NCBI RefSeq assembly: GCF_009729055.1
Contig: NZ_CP045484.1
Span: 806,001 to 870,000, forward strand
DNA: 64,000 nt
DNA from: Sulfurisphaera ohwakuensis
GTDB taxonomy: Archaea; Thermoproteota; Thermoprotei_A; Sulfolobales; Sulfolobaceae
Reading direction: 5' to 3'
Below, piece by piece: positions 53,281-63,487 of the stretch; the stretch's first letter is position 1; each line of letters starts with the position of its first letter. The notes under the pieces were generated by a model that saw nothing but the letters and a program-made list of their open reading frames with translations, had not been told where the DNA came from and ran no database searches. The position numbers and the translations under genes were made by a program.

Positions 53281-54404
53281 GTATTTGTAATATTATATCA
53301 GTTTACTTCTAATATACTGTATCCCCTTCAAGTAAGCTTGATTCAAGGATGTTTTCTCCCTTGAATAAACTACTGGGTGCATGACATCTAATAAGGCAAG
53401 ACTATACTCAACCATGACTCCACTCCTACTAAAAGCCCTCGTATCCCTTGCTAACCTAGCTAAATGAGCCCTACAGTAAGAATTATAACTCTCCACAGTA
53501 TATGTATACTTCTTACCTACAACGTGATTGTTGAGTACTTGGTAGACTGAGTAATCATCAGTGTAATATACTTCGCTTTTGGGTAGGGTATTCAAGAGGT
53601 AACTAAAAGTCCTATAATCCCTATCACCCGTAATGAAGAAGGGTACACCATCTTGTAATGCATATCCACAAGCTCTCCCTCTTTTGACCATGTCTAACCC
53701 TCACGTAAGTCCAACTTTCATCAATTACCGTGACTTTTGCTGTAAGATTCTTTAATTGTTCTCGTAAGATTAGTAGGTGAGCATAGGCTTCTACTCCTTT
53801 TCTCCTTATATTGTTGTTAACGGTTTTCCTTCAACCCTTGCTATTGCTCTCATGCTCATTCTATTCGTGTACTCCTTCAATACTCTCTCCTTCTGTTCTT
53901 TACTCATCTTGTGGTTAGTTGTTTGGTAGAATGTTCTTCCGCAAGTTTTGCACTTGTATTTTGATTTTCCTCTAGATGATCCATTCTTTACTACTTTATT
54001 TGATTTGCATGAGGGGCATGGCGGTTTCTCTTCTCTTCTCCTCCTTACCCCAAGTTTTTTAGTGTAGTAGTATAGTGTTGATGGTGGTATTCCCAACTTA
54101 GTGACTTGTACTCCTAGTAAGTATGCTGCTATTGCATAAGCAAGGTCTTCTAGCTCGTGTTTTCTTGGCTTAAAATTTAAATTCCTCAAAATCAAAAATA
54201 TTAATTGTGCAAGGGTTACGAGGTTCATCTCGCAACCCCCATAAAATCTCGTAACCCTTGCACATAAGTTTTTCCTAAAACAATTTTTGCTCTTTGTACT
54301 TCTAGTTCTTTTCAGCGAACTATATTAGAAAAAAGACTTTTTATGAGTACACTAATATTTTTACAAATACTTATCGAATTTCATGACTGTTTGAGAACAG
54401 TCCC
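53247..54404 (-). mobile_element. IS1-family-like element with target duplication
   Basis: Perfect inverted ends of over 40 bp begin GGGACTGTTCTCAAACAGTC at 53247 and are mirrored at 54404. Flanks are an 8-bp direct repeat GAATTAAT (53239-53246 and 54405-54412), the target duplication. Length 1158 bp. Terminal sequences contain a small hairpin of their own (GACTGTT...AACAGTC). Confidence 0.85.
53293..54228 (-). pseudogene. IS1-family transposase, frameshifted
   Basis: The first frame (53806-54228) has the InsA-like zinc finger CPSCKSNKVVKNG...CKTCGRTF and a helix-turn-helix. The middle (RRKGVEAYAHLLILREQL...VTVIDESWTYV) lies in another frame, and the end (53293-53691) holds TGDRDYRTFSYLLNTLPKSE and YTDDYSVYQVL (DDE core). 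At least two frame changes occur near 53805 and 53690. IS1 can use programmed frameshifts, but two seem too many. Confidence 0.7.
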
Positions 54405-54428
54405 GAATTAATGAAGAAACTAACATAA

Positions 54429-54784
54429 AACAACTTTTATCTATTTGATCTTATTTTTTCACATCATGCTTAAATTACTGCGAGAGTTATATAATCATCA
54501 ATTCTGAGATTAAACTATAGTTAGAGAGTACACAGATCTAATTAGTCCTCCTATAATTGTATAGCTAATGATATCAAAAGCTGTTAAAATGATTATGAAT
54601 ACTTGAAGTGCAACATTAAGTGAACGTAGATTGTCACTTCATGAATTTTTCACATCAGAAGAGGTACAAAAACTAATTTCATATAGATTTTCTAATTATA
54701 AATTCATATTCAAATAACAATGCTCACTTAGTAGGATAAAACAATAAGGTAGAAGTTATAAATAGGGAGTGAGAGTAAATATAA
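54429..54784. other. AT-rich intergenic region
   Basis: 356 bases with no gene. Contains the promoter of the gene at 54785. Confidence 0.35.
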
Positions 54785-55402
54785 ATGAAATACATATACT
54801 GTGTTAAAGGAGATTATTTAATTCCTTGTAATTCTCCTACTGCTTCTGATGAATATTACATTTTTGAGTATACAAAGGAGTTACAACTTATTTTGACTAG
54901 GTGTAGGAATGGAAAATGTGAGGAAATAGAACCAAGTTATGTTTCTCTGAAGTTTAATTTACCTGAAGCTTCTAAGGTTGAAGAACTTTTAAATAGGCTT
55001 TCTACTTTCAGATCCTTTTTACAAAAGTATAATCTCAAAGTATACTTTATGGAAGATACCAGTGTGTTGGAGGCTATAATAAATCCTAAGCTGTTCTATT
55101 ACAAGTATCTTGCATTAGATAAAGATTTCAGAGATAGGGTGATAAGTCAACTTGAGAAATGGGTTTCACGCTTTTTACTTTTTATGAAAGTTATTGAAGA
55201 ACTTGGAGTGACTAAATTCGTTGCCCATTTAGATAGTTTGGATGGTAGATATGCTTTATGGATTAAAGAAAATTTTGATGAGCCAAGTACTATTGTTATA
55301 ACTGAAAAAGAAGGTGAGATTAAGCTCTGGTTTGGTTTTAAAGATTGTGATATTTATATTAAAAATAATGAAATAGAAAAATGTTATGAAATAGAAAAAT
55401 GA
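54785..55402 (+). CDS. Hypothetical protein with paired cysteines
   Basis: 205 residues, soluble. Cysteines at CVKGDYLIPC near the start, TRCRNGKC, and DCDIY and EKC near the end could make disulfides or bind metal. The middle is helical (LEKWVSRFLLFMKVIEELG). No domain recognised. Its promoter lies in the preceding intergenic region; the MFS gene follows 68 bp later. Confidence 0.5.
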   Translation: MKYIYCVKGDYLIPCNSPTASDEYYIFEYTKELQLILTRCRNGKCEEIEPSYVSLKFNLPEASKVEELLNRLSTFRSFLQKYNLKVYFMEDTSVLEAIINPKLFYYKYLALDKDFRDRVISQLEKWVSRFLLFMKVIEELGVTKFVAHLDSLDGRYALWIKENFDEPSTIVITEKEGEIKLWFGFKDCDIYIKNNEIEKCYEIEK

Positions 55403-55470
55403 ATTTAAATCTTTTTTCATTGGAATTTCATATAAGTGAGTTTATAAGTTAGTAATATACAATATTACAC

Positions 55471-56778
55471 ATGGAGAAGAGTATTCATGAGTTGGTAGAT
55501 AAGGCTAAATGGACAAGTATTCACTCCTTAATGTTTGCCTCACTTGCTATAGGTTTCTTTATGTGGGGAGTTATATCGTCAATAGCACCCATAATATATC
55601 CCTCAATAAACAATGTATTTTTCCTTCTAACACCAACATTTGTTACGATAGCTGGTAATCTACTATTACCCTTCTTTTCAGATAAGAGACTAGGAAGGAA
55701 AACTACTTTTTTCATAACAATGACCTTATATTCCTTAGGTACACTACTTATCGCATTAGCTGCACTACTTTCTGGATTAAATGTGAATAACTTGGCTAAG
55801 TTTCCTTACATTGCCTTTTTAGTAGCTGGAATAGTTTTAGGTGTTTTAGGTGTTGAAGGAGAAGTACCAGTAATGCTATCTTACACTGCTGAGATGATGC
55901 CTTTAGACAAAAGAGACATTATGTTAGTTTTGGCACCAAACTTTGATAATATTGGTGCTATGGTTGCAGCTTTAATAGGTTATATAACCTATAGTGCATC
56001 AAACTCCTTTTCGATACAACTTTTAGCCCTTTCAGTTGTTGCCTTTATAGGAGTAATTACTGCAATTATTATCAGACTATTACTACCAGAGTCTATTAGA
56101 TGGTTAGTAGTAAAAGGAAATTTAAGTAGGGCAGAAAAAGAAGTAGAGAAAATAGTTAGGAAAACTAAAGATCTGAAAGAGCAAGAGGTAAATAAGAAAC
56201 TTAGTTTAGGTGCTAGATATGCATTTTTAGCAATAATAGGAATCTCACAATATCTAACTTATGGACTAATGGCTTTCGTTGTTGCAGACTTTTACTTTTC
56301 TGGTGCTACTACAAGTTTTATTATCTTTATAGCAAATCTAGGTGCTAGTATAGCTGGGTTAATTGCTGGAGCATTAATAACTAAAATTAAAAGCAGAGTT
56401 TTTGCCCTATTCTCTTATGTTGGAGGAGCATTAAGTATGATACCAATAATTCTACTAACTTCTAACTTTAATCTCATAGGCTTTTACATCTTACTCTTCG
56501 TTAATATGTTATTCAGTGAATTTGCGTGGGCAACTAGGACAATCTATGAACCTACTTTAATGCCAAATAATTTAAGGGCCTTTATGATAGGACTAATTAG
56601 GCTAGCTCCCATTACGGCTTACGCTATTTCAGTATATGTATTAGGAAGTTATTTGCAAGGCCTATCCACATATATTTGGTATAATACAGCATTATGGGTT
56701 ATAGGTGCAATAGCAACTGTACTCTGGTTCTTCAAAGGATTAGATACAAACAATGTTAGTTTAGAAAAAATAGATTAA
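55471..56778 (+). CDS. MFS transporter
   Basis: 435 residues, about twelve helices. The loop after helix 2 has FSDKRLGRKTTFF (MFS signature), and GVLGVEGEVPVMLSYTAEMM resembles the acidic helix 4 motif of the carrier at 5668. A longer cytoplasmic loop separates the two halves (about 215-245). A sugar/aromatic-acid type symporter is likely; substrate not known. Convergent with the metalloprotease-like gene, ends overlapping by four bases. Confidence 0.75.
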   Translation: MEKSIHELVDKAKWTSIHSLMFASLAIGFFMWGVISSIAPIIYPSINNVFFLLTPTFVTIAGNLLLPFFSDKRLGRKTTFFITMTLYSLGTLLIALAALLSGLNVNNLAKFPYIAFLVAGIVLGVLGVEGEVPVMLSYTAEMMPLDKRDIMLVLAPNFDNIGAMVAALIGYITYSASNSFSIQLLALSVVAFIGVITAIIIRLLLPESIRWLVVKGNLSRAEKEVEKIVRKTKDLKEQEVNKKLSLGARYAFLAIIGISQYLTYGLMAFVVADFYFSGATTSFIIFIANLGASIAGLIAGALITKIKSRVFALFSYVGGALSMIPIILLTSNFNLIGFYILLFVNMLFSEFAWATRTIYEPTLMPNNLRAFMIGLIRLAPITAYAISVYVLGSYLQGLSTYIWYNTALWVIGAIATVLWFFKGLDTNNVSLEKID

Positions 56779-57179
56779 ATATAGGTGTGGGGTCTCAATC
56801 CTGGTTCTCTAATATCTCTAGGATCTGCTAATTCCATTGCAATTTTATAAGCTAAACTTTCTTTTCCAAACTTTTCTTCAACTATTTCCATATCAATCCT
56901 TCTTACCTCCCTCTCATCAGCAATACCAATTAAATGTAAGTATTCATGAAGTAATATAACAAATAAGTACTCATATTCATACCCTGCCCTTTTAGCCCTT
57001 AAATACTGTTGCTTATTTACATAAATTGTGTAATCACCGGCTCTCACGTAAGCCAATACCGTATCTGGTAAATAATCTACAAGGGAGACAGCAGCGTTAG
57101 GAGTATTTTTACCTCTCTTTTTTAGCTCTTCTTTTATATCCTCTAATACTAGATCAATAGTTATGAGCGGGATTGGCAT
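56775..57179 (-). CDS. Small HExxH zinc metalloprotease-like protein
   Basis: 134 residues. VILLHEYLHLIGIADEREV contains HExxH (His78, Glu79, His82), with Asp88 or a nearby acid as possible third ligand. The rest is a short alpha/beta domain with no membrane segment. It looks like a minimal gluzincin/archaemetzincin-like hydrolase of the kind seen in many Sulfolobales genomes; substrate unknown. Confidence 0.62.
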   Translation of the reverse strand: MPIPLITIDLVLEDIKEELKKRGKNTPNAAVSLVDYLPDTVLAYVRAGDYTIYVNKQQYLRAKRAGYEYEYLFVILLHEYLHLIGIADEREVRRIDMEIVEEKFGKESLAYKIAMELADPRDIREPGLRPHTYI

Positions 57180-57256
57180 AATTAAATCTCGTATTCTACG
57201 CTTAAAATATTTTGTTCTAAGTTGAATATTTTATCTTCTTACTCGAGTAAAGATTT

Positions 57257-58558
57257 ATGAACTATGATGTTATCGTAATAGGTGCAGGGCATAACGGTTT
57301 AGTTTCAGCAAATTACTTAGCAAAACACGGTTTAAAAGTCCTAGTTATAGAAGCTAGGAATAAACCAGGGGGAATGGCTGATACTGCTGAGTACAAAGGG
57401 TTAAAATATAGTAGAGCCTCATATGTACTAGGTTTATTCCCTAAAAGGATTGAGGAGGAATTGGGAATTTCTTTTCCAGTTGTAGATTCCCCTTTCGCTG
57501 ACATATTTTTAACTGAAGATGGTGAAGTATTATACCTCTGGAGGGATGAAAAGAAAAGGATTGAAGAGTTCATAAAACACGGAGAATACAAATACGAAAA
57601 GCTAGATAGGTTGATCTTTAAACTAAAAAGAATCGTTGAGGAAAAATTTCTCTTCGTTGCTAAACCCCCTTCCATTGAGGATTTCAAAAAAGTAGTTGAA
57701 AACACTGAGTTAGAAATATTCCTTGAACCGACTAGAAAAGTTCTCTCTGAATATCTTGATAGTAAGTTTCATGGGGCTTTAGCCTACGCATTCATGTTTA
57801 ATTTACCAGCATACATAATGGCTTACTACTTTAGTTTAGACTGGAGAATCGTTAAGGGTGGAATGGGAATTGTGGGAAAAGTCTTAGAAGAGAATGCTAA
57901 GAAATTAGGTGTAGATTTTATGTATAATACAAGAGTTGAGAAAATTATAATAAAGAATGGAAAAGCTGAAGGTGTAATTACTAACGACGGTAAAGTTATT
58001 CAAAGTAAAGTAGTACTTCATGCTGGAAGTCCAGTACTACTAAGTAAGTTAACTGACAATATGATAAAGGTTTATCATCCCAATTTTATACCAGGGTGGA
58101 GAAGATGGAGTTTATTACTAAAAGAAGCACCTAAAGTACCAGAGTTTATGAAGGATCATCTTGACTCTCTCTTCACCTTGCCTTTCGGAGAGGTCACTAT
58201 TCCATCTGCTGTCGATCCTTCACTAGGATGTCATGTAATAACTAGCATGGGTGGTGATATTGAGGAAATTAAGGATTTCTTTAAGATAAAAGAAGAAAAC
58301 GTAATTTACATTGACTTATTAACAGCTGATAAGCTTGAGAAAGAGTATTTTGCACCTTTTGGTGATATGAACCATATGCCGATGACTCCAGAATATATGT
58401 TCGATAATAGACCCGTAAAGGGTTGGGGTTATACAACTCCCATAAAGAACCTTTATATTACGGGCTCTGGCACCTATCCAGGTGGTCAAGTAACTGGAAT
58501 ACCTGGTAGAAACGCTGCAATGAAAATTTTAGAGGATTTAATTAGGGAAAACACTTAA
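57257..58558 (+). CDS. FAD-dependent oxidoreductase, phytoene-desaturase/PYROXD2-like
   Basis: 433 residues. The dinucleotide motif VIVIGAGHNGLVSANYLA (GxGxxG at 9-14), the glutamate of VLVIEARNKPGGMADT and the C-terminal NLYITGSGTYPGGQVTG segment are standard for the amine oxidase/phytoene desaturase superfamily. Substrate unclear. A membrane protein gene starts 25 bp later on the same strand, so it may be part of a small operon that also holds the surface protein at 59672. Confidence 0.75.
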   Translation: MNYDVIVIGAGHNGLVSANYLAKHGLKVLVIEARNKPGGMADTAEYKGLKYSRASYVLGLFPKRIEEELGISFPVVDSPFADIFLTEDGEVLYLWRDEKKRIEEFIKHGEYKYEKLDRLIFKLKRIVEEKFLFVAKPPSIEDFKKVVENTELEIFLEPTRKVLSEYLDSKFHGALAYAFMFNLPAYIMAYYFSLDWRIVKGGMGIVGKVLEENAKKLGVDFMYNTRVEKIIIKNGKAEGVITNDGKVIQSKVVLHAGSPVLLSKLTDNMIKVYHPNFIPGWRRWSLLLKEAPKVPEFMKDHLDSLFTLPFGEVTIPSAVDPSLGCHVITSMGGDIEEIKDFFKIKEENVIYIDLLTADKLEKEYFAPFGDMNHMPMTPEYMFDNRPVKGWGYTTPIKNLYITGSGTYPGGQVTGIPGRNAAMKILEDLIRENT

Positions 58559-58583
58559 TAATACTTTATCTTAACTTGTACTC

Positions 58584-59651
58584 ATGAAAAATGAAATTAT
58601 AATTTTCTCAATAATTTTTTCGACAATAGCACCGGCAATTTTAGCAACAACTCATCTTTCTATTTATGTGGCACTACCCACATTTTTACTAGTCTTAGTG
58701 ATAGCATATTTAACTTATTTACTTGTAAACGTTAAATGGGATTATAAGGGATTATACGCTTACGCACAAGATTTTCACCCACTTATAGGATATATATTTT
58801 TAGCAAGTTGGTTAGGAAGTTATTATCCTTATACTATTTATACTGCAATTTACATACCTTATTACGTACTTAACTTAGACGGAATTACAGCTGTTATAAT
58901 CTCTCTAATCGTAGAAGCAATAGTAGTCGTAGCACTACTTACAAACTTTTACTATATTTTCCCAATTATCGCTTTTTCACAGCTTGCATTAGCATTACCC
59001 TTCGGCTGGAAATTGGGACTAGGTGTAACGCCTCCAATTCCTTCACTATTCCTTGATATTCTTTCATCATCTGTTATAATAGTTTGCATAACTTTGTCAA
59101 CATTCATAAAGGCTGATAAGAGGTTTTCTAACTATATTCTCTATTCTGTACTTATAGGTGGTATCATGTTATTTTATAGTTCATTCTTATCACCCTCTAG
59201 CTTAGCTGTTTATGGAGAGGCTATAGGAAATTTCGGTCTCATTATGGCAGAATTCCTCATGATCAAAAACTTACTTTCTGGCTTACAAAGAGAAAATATA
59301 GTGAAATATCTAGCAATTGCATCAATTCCACTAGTTGGAATAGGTAATCTAAACTATACTCTGTTCTACAATACTCTAATAGTCCCTTCAGTGGCACTAC
59401 TTTACGTAAGCTTATTCCTTTCATTTTTATCAGTGTTTAAGTATTTTAACTCATTAAAGATTAAGATTTTGGGTAGCATAGCCCTACTCCTCTTTATTTA
59501 CGGTGAATATAATGTTATAGCAACATCAAAGGGATACCTTCTCTACGAAGCAATAGGCGCACTGATCTTATCTATTTTAATAGGAATTTCGGTGTATAGT
59601 AAAAGGAAACATTCATTCAACTCAATTAGAGATTTGGGTAAAAATTTTTAA
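58584..59651 (+). CDS. Polytopic membrane protein
   Basis: 355 residues with nine or ten helices. The pattern LIGYIFLASWLGSYYPYTIY and the overall spacing recall half of an APC-type permease, but decisive motifs are lacking. Follows the oxidoreductase gene by 25 bp and precedes the secreted protein by 20 bp. Confidence 0.5.
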   Translation: MKNEIIIFSIIFSTIAPAILATTHLSIYVALPTFLLVLVIAYLTYLLVNVKWDYKGLYAYAQDFHPLIGYIFLASWLGSYYPYTIYTAIYIPYYVLNLDGITAVIISLIVEAIVVVALLTNFYYIFPIIAFSQLALALPFGWKLGLGVTPPIPSLFLDILSSSVIIVCITLSTFIKADKRFSNYILYSVLIGGIMLFYSSFLSPSSLAVYGEAIGNFGLIMAEFLMIKNLLSGLQRENIVKYLAIASIPLVGIGNLNYTLFYNTLIVPSVALLYVSLFLSFLSVFKYFNSLKIKILGSIALLLFIYGEYNVIATSKGYLLYEAIGALILSILIGISVYSKRKHSFNSIRDLGKNF

Positions 59652-59652
59652 A
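59644..59652 (+). promoter_or_regulatory. Possible TATA box of the secreted protein gene
   Basis: TTTTTAAAC lies about 24-26 bp before the ATG at 59672, at the end of the preceding gene, suggesting separate leaderless transcription. Confidence 0.4.
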
Positions 59653-59671
59653 CAAACTAAATCATCTTTAA

Positions 59672-61255
59672 ATGATAAAAATGAATAGAAATATTTTAAT
59701 TGTTATATTAACTATACTTATAATAGTTGCAGGAATAAGTGGGTATTTAGTAGGTAAAACAGAGAATGGTAATGTCACTAGTACTACAACAACTGTAACA
59801 AAAACAATAGAGCAAGTTGTTCCTTCTCCAGTTTCTGATCCAGCAAATTTAGGTAATGGTGAGGATTATCTGATTAATCCCGTATTTCCAGACCATACTA
59901 TTGCTTCTCAATACGCATACGTTACACCGGGAGAGGGATTAGTTTTTATAGGAAACCCATACCTATCTGGAAATGGTTATTTAGCTGGCGCTAAAGGTGC
60001 TGCAGTGATAGCTTCTATGTTAGCTTACCAGCCATTGACAGAATATAATTACTACTTATACATTAACTCGCCTTATTGTATTAACGTCCCTGGTGCCGTG
60101 AAAACAGATTCTGCAACTGTAATGTACTTAGCTTCAATGTTAAATCAGCAATCAGCATTAAATAAATCGTTGTACTTCTTAGGTGATGTTGGTTTGGAAG
60201 GTTATATGTATTCAACTGGTGTAGTTTACCAGAGAATTGTACAACTTTACCAAGGAGGAATTTATTATCTCGTAGTACCTCAAATGATGGCATTAGCTGA
60301 AGGTCAAAATTACCAAATGGCTTTACAATTTGCAAAAGAACACCATGAAGTGCTCTACACGGTTTCTTCAATACCTCAAATATACCAGATAACCACTGGA
60401 AGTAAGTTACCAACTCCTTCGGGTTATATAGATTTTCCAATAAACTTCAGTATTGGTTATCTATATCTAGAACATCTTTACCAGGAACTTTATAACAGTA
60501 GTAGTAATATAACAGCTAAGAAATTAGCTCAAAAGTATTGGAGTGAAGCACAGAAGTTAGCAAATGAAGGAAATTACACAGCGTTCTATTTCTTACCTAA
60601 CCCCGCAGTAGAAGCTATCCAAGTCCTATATCAACCCGACTACAACTTATCTTTAGAGGTGCAAGAGGCAATCAATAATGCAAGTACCTTAAGCAATTTA
60701 TGGAAAATTGAAACGGCATCAGAGGCAGCGTATTTATCACATGGAAATATAACGGAACAAATACTCGCAAATGCATGGGCTGCTTTAAGTTTATCAATTA
60801 ATGTAGGACCAACAATAACGCCATATGGATTTTATCAAGGGTTATATAACGCATTCTTGACTGATTTATATGCAGCAGAGTACCTAGATGCTGTAACTAA
60901 CTCCCATTATGGAAACATCACTTTACTAATTCAAATCTATAGAAATCCAAATGTAATATATGACTTTGGCTTCTTTACAAATTATTATGCGATGATGGCT
61001 ATTCAATTTAGAGACTATTTCCTAAAGCAACTTAATTCAACAGACCAAGCTGTAGTACTAAATTCAATATACTCTTATATGGCTAATGAGACACAAATAC
61101 TTGAAAATGCGGCAGCTTATTTCGATGGACCATCTGTTGTTGGTTATATGATGATGAATTACGGATTACAGACACACAATCTTAATCTATTATATTACTC
61201 AATGCCATATATAAGATTTGTAATGAATACTGAAGAATTAACATGGTATCTCTAA
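59672..61255 (+). CDS. Large secreted helical protein with N-terminal anchor
   Basis: 527 residues. N-terminal membrane helix ([21 protein letters not shown]), a Thr-rich linker ([11 protein letters not shown]), then a long helical domain rich in Tyr, Ala, Gln and Asn with N-glycosylation sequons. The pattern of tetratricopeptide-like helices ([40 protein letters not shown]) suggests alpha-alpha repeats. No enzyme motif. A surface protein specific to this lineage; its place near SOR and the oxidoreductase is suggestive only. Confidence 0.55.
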   Translation: MIKMNRNILIVILTILIIVAGISGYLVGKTENGNVTSTTTTVTKTIEQVVPSPVSDPANLGNGEDYLINPVFPDHTIASQYAYVTPGEGLVFIGNPYLSGNGYLAGAKGAAVIASMLAYQPLTEYNYYLYINSPYCINVPGAVKTDSATVMYLASMLNQQSALNKSLYFLGDVGLEGYMYSTGVVYQRIVQLYQGGIYYLVVPQMMALAEGQNYQMALQFAKEHHEVLYTVSSIPQIYQITTGSKLPTPSGYIDFPINFSIGYLYLEHLYQELYNSSSNITAKKLAQKYWSEAQKLANEGNYTAFYFLPNPAVEAIQVLYQPDYNLSLEVQEAINNASTLSNLWKIETASEAAYLSHGNITEQILANAWAALSLSINVGPTITPYGFYQGLYNAFLTDLYAAEYLDAVTNSHYGNITLLIQIYRNPNVIYDFGFFTNYYAMMAIQFRDYFLKQLNSTDQAVVLNSIYSYMANETQILENAAAYFDGPSVVGYMMMNYGLQTHNLNLLYYSMPYIRFVMNTEELTWYL

Positions 61256-61446
61256 GTTAAATTGTTTTTTATTTATTCATGTAATTAAAAGATCAAATCT
61301 TTAGAGGCGTAAATGCTTCGTCTATAAGCATTATCATATAACCGGCTAATTTTAATATTTCACAAGTTCACGCCATAGAAAATGAGTCTTAATCAATAGT
61401 ATTATAATAAATTAGATCTTATCAATCATTACAATATAAATTAATT

Positions 61447-61492
61447 AAATAATAATAATAAAAAATAAAATAATTATATTATTTTTTTCTCC
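61447..61492. terminator. Convergent terminator region
   Basis: Between the convergent secreted-protein and SOR genes an A-rich run (61447-61473) reads as a T tract on the minus strand, and ATTATTTTTTTCTCC (61480-61494) on the plus strand; both ends of transcription are served. Confidence 0.45.
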
Positions 61493-61523
61493 TAATTACT
61501 TACTACATAGTTCCAATAATGGG

Positions 61524-62459
61524 TTATAGATGGTATTCATTCAAATATTCTCTCCAGTATGTTCCTTCCATCATTGGATTCAATACTCTTATGTAAGGTC
61601 CATATACTAATGTATCTAATACTTTATCGTGAATTTGCCTTACCTCAGGATATATTAATACTCTCCCAAGACCGAACATAAGTGCATTAGTGTCACTCCA
61701 CTCTGTATGAACAATATACCTCTGTGGTCTATTTCTGAACTCTGGAGCTTCATAAATTGTTACTGGTTCTGGGACGTCCATTCCGTTAGCTGTCTCTAAT
61801 ATTTGATGAAATCCTTTTGCGTTTAGTTGTAAACTTCCTAAAGGTGATACTCCAATCTCTTTAAGTATCATTCCTCCTAGGAATCCTGGAGCTGATCTGA
61901 AAGCTTCAAGAGTTTTTATAGCATATTCCTCAAATTGATTCTCTAATCCCTCTTTTACTATATGCTCTCCGAAGGCAACAACTCTCTTTCCGTAAGGTTG
62001 AGAAATTGGAGGAATAGATACAGCTTCTCCAGCGGCAAACTTCTTACCTACCATAACTGTGAAATCAGTCATTTCTGTATTAAGAGGCATATTGGCGTAA
62101 ACTATTTCATATAAAGGTTCGTAAGGTCCCCAAATCATTTGGTCTGCACATTGTAGGCATAACCTAAATAGATTAGCCCAGTTCTGTTTATGCATTTCCT
62201 CATGATCTTTCCAATTCTTCCAAAAGGTATATTGCATTAACATTAAGCTGTGCATTTCTTGACTCATTTCCATTTTTGCACCTCCCCATCTAGTCCCTAG
62301 AGGAACTACTCCTATCTGTACATGATTTTGAAATCCTACAAACCCTGGATGTCTTGCCGTGACCATGCATACTTTGGGTCCTACTTTTCCGAAAAGTTCT
62401 AATGTTTTAGGATCGTTTCTTACTTCTACCATGTTTATTGCTACATATGGTTTTGGCAT
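61524..62459 (-). CDS. sor: Sulfur oxygenase reductase (SOR)
   Basis: 311 residues, full length. SOR disproportionates elemental sulfur with oxygen to sulfite, thiosulfate and sulfide in the cytoplasm, as a 24-subunit hollow sphere. The iron ligands of the Acidianus ambivalens enzyme are conserved at the same numbers (His86, His90, Glu114), as are the active-site Cys31 and the CxxC pair Cys101/Cys104. The N-terminus [10 protein letters not shown] and C-terminal [20 protein letters not shown] are typical. It gives this organism a sulfur-oxidising capacity. It stands alone with its own promoter. Confidence 0.95.
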   Translation of the reverse strand: MPKPYVAINMVEVRNDPKTLELFGKVGPKVCMVTARHPGFVGFQNHVQIGVVPLGTRWGGAKMEMSQEMHSLMLMQYTFWKNWKDHEEMHKQNWANLFRLCLQCADQMIWGPYEPLYEIVYANMPLNTEMTDFTVMVGKKFAAGEAVSIPPISQPYGKRVVAFGEHIVKEGLENQFEEYAIKTLEAFRSAPGFLGGMILKEIGVSPLGSLQLNAKGFHQILETANGMDVPEPVTIYEAPEFRNRPQRYIVHTEWSDTNALMFGLGRVLIYPEVRQIHDKVLDTLVYGPYIRVLNPMMEGTYWREYLNEYHL

Positions 62460-62481
62460 ATTTGGTCATTACATTATTTTG

Positions 62482-62489
62482 ATTTAAAG
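62482..62489 (-). promoter_or_regulatory. TATA box of SOR gene
   Basis: CTTTAAAT (minus strand) lies 23-30 bp before the ATG at 62459, giving a leaderless or nearly leaderless transcript. Confidence 0.5.
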
Positions 62490-62638
62490 TTAATAAACAC
62501 GTTATTCTTTTTCATTTAACTCTGTTAAAGTAAGTATTTTCCTCATCTACAGAATTTTATAAATATATTTTTTTGTTGACTTAGTTTATTTCAAATTTAA
62601 TAGATAAACATATTAACCCATAATTACACACATTATTT

Positions 62639-63310
62639 ATGGACAAAAAGTTCTACGAACAATTACTAACTTCAAATAACAAATATGATAGATTAGATGG
62701 GTGGAGAAAAGCAGACTTATTATACAAATCCATAGATCTTAAATCGTATAAGGAATACTTTTTAGAATTATTAGAGGATGAAGACATAGATGTTGCTTTA
62801 CATGCATGGCAAATGTTACCTCAGCTAATAAAGCTTAATATAATAGATAAAAATGAATATGATGAGAAAAAGCTAGTAAGGGCATTGAGAGAAGGAGATA
62901 TAAATGCTTGGTGGATAGCATATGATTTATGGAAAGAAGGAATAATATCCTTAGATTTACTTAAATCAAACATAGAATATTTTGAAAAATCCTTAAGATC
63001 GGATCCTTTGACAAGAATAAGTGCATGGAGCTTACTCCCCTACCTCCTGGATATGGGATTAATTGAAAAACCAGATAAAGATTATCTTACTGAGTTGCTT
63101 GAACAGCCACTTAATATACACATCAAGGTCAACGTAGTATATTTGATCCTAGAACTTAAAGAAAAGGGTATTATTAATAACGTGAACGTAGATGCTATTA
63201 AGAAAGTGATAGAAGACCCTAATTTCATAAAATTATCAGAAGCATATGAAAAAGATTGGAGAAAAGCTCTCCAATATATTCATGGCGAAGATTTTCCTAG
63301 AAAACTGTAA
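62639..63310 (+). CDS. HEAT-like helical repeat protein
   Basis: 223 residues. Successive helix pairs such as LELLEDEDIDVALHAWQMLP, ALREGDINAWWIAYDLWKEG and SLRSDPLTRISAWSLLPYLL are HEAT/ARM-like, all soluble, without catalytic motif. Likely a protein-binding scaffold. Divergent from SOR across 179 bp. Confidence 0.6.
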   Translation: MDKKFYEQLLTSNNKYDRLDGWRKADLLYKSIDLKSYKEYFLELLEDEDIDVALHAWQMLPQLIKLNIIDKNEYDEKKLVRALREGDINAWWIAYDLWKEGIISLDLLKSNIEYFEKSLRSDPLTRISAWSLLPYLLDMGLIEKPDKDYLTELLEQPLNIHIKVNVVYLILELKEKGIINNVNVDAIKKVIEDPNFIKLSEAYEKDWRKALQYIHGEDFPRKL

Positions 63311-63487
63311 AGAATAAAAACCTCATATGTTTGCTGACATAGAATCTTCTGATTAGATAGATTAATATTTTAGTAAATATTTAATTAAAAATATAATATT
63401 AGGTATTAGTGCTTAAACTTAATTTTAATAACTCTTATCTTACTTAGTATTTTATAAGGAAAATACCATATTTTCATTCTTTTCATC
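63311..63487. other. Convergent intergenic region
   Basis: 177 AT-rich bases between convergent genes; no feature. Confidence 0.3.
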
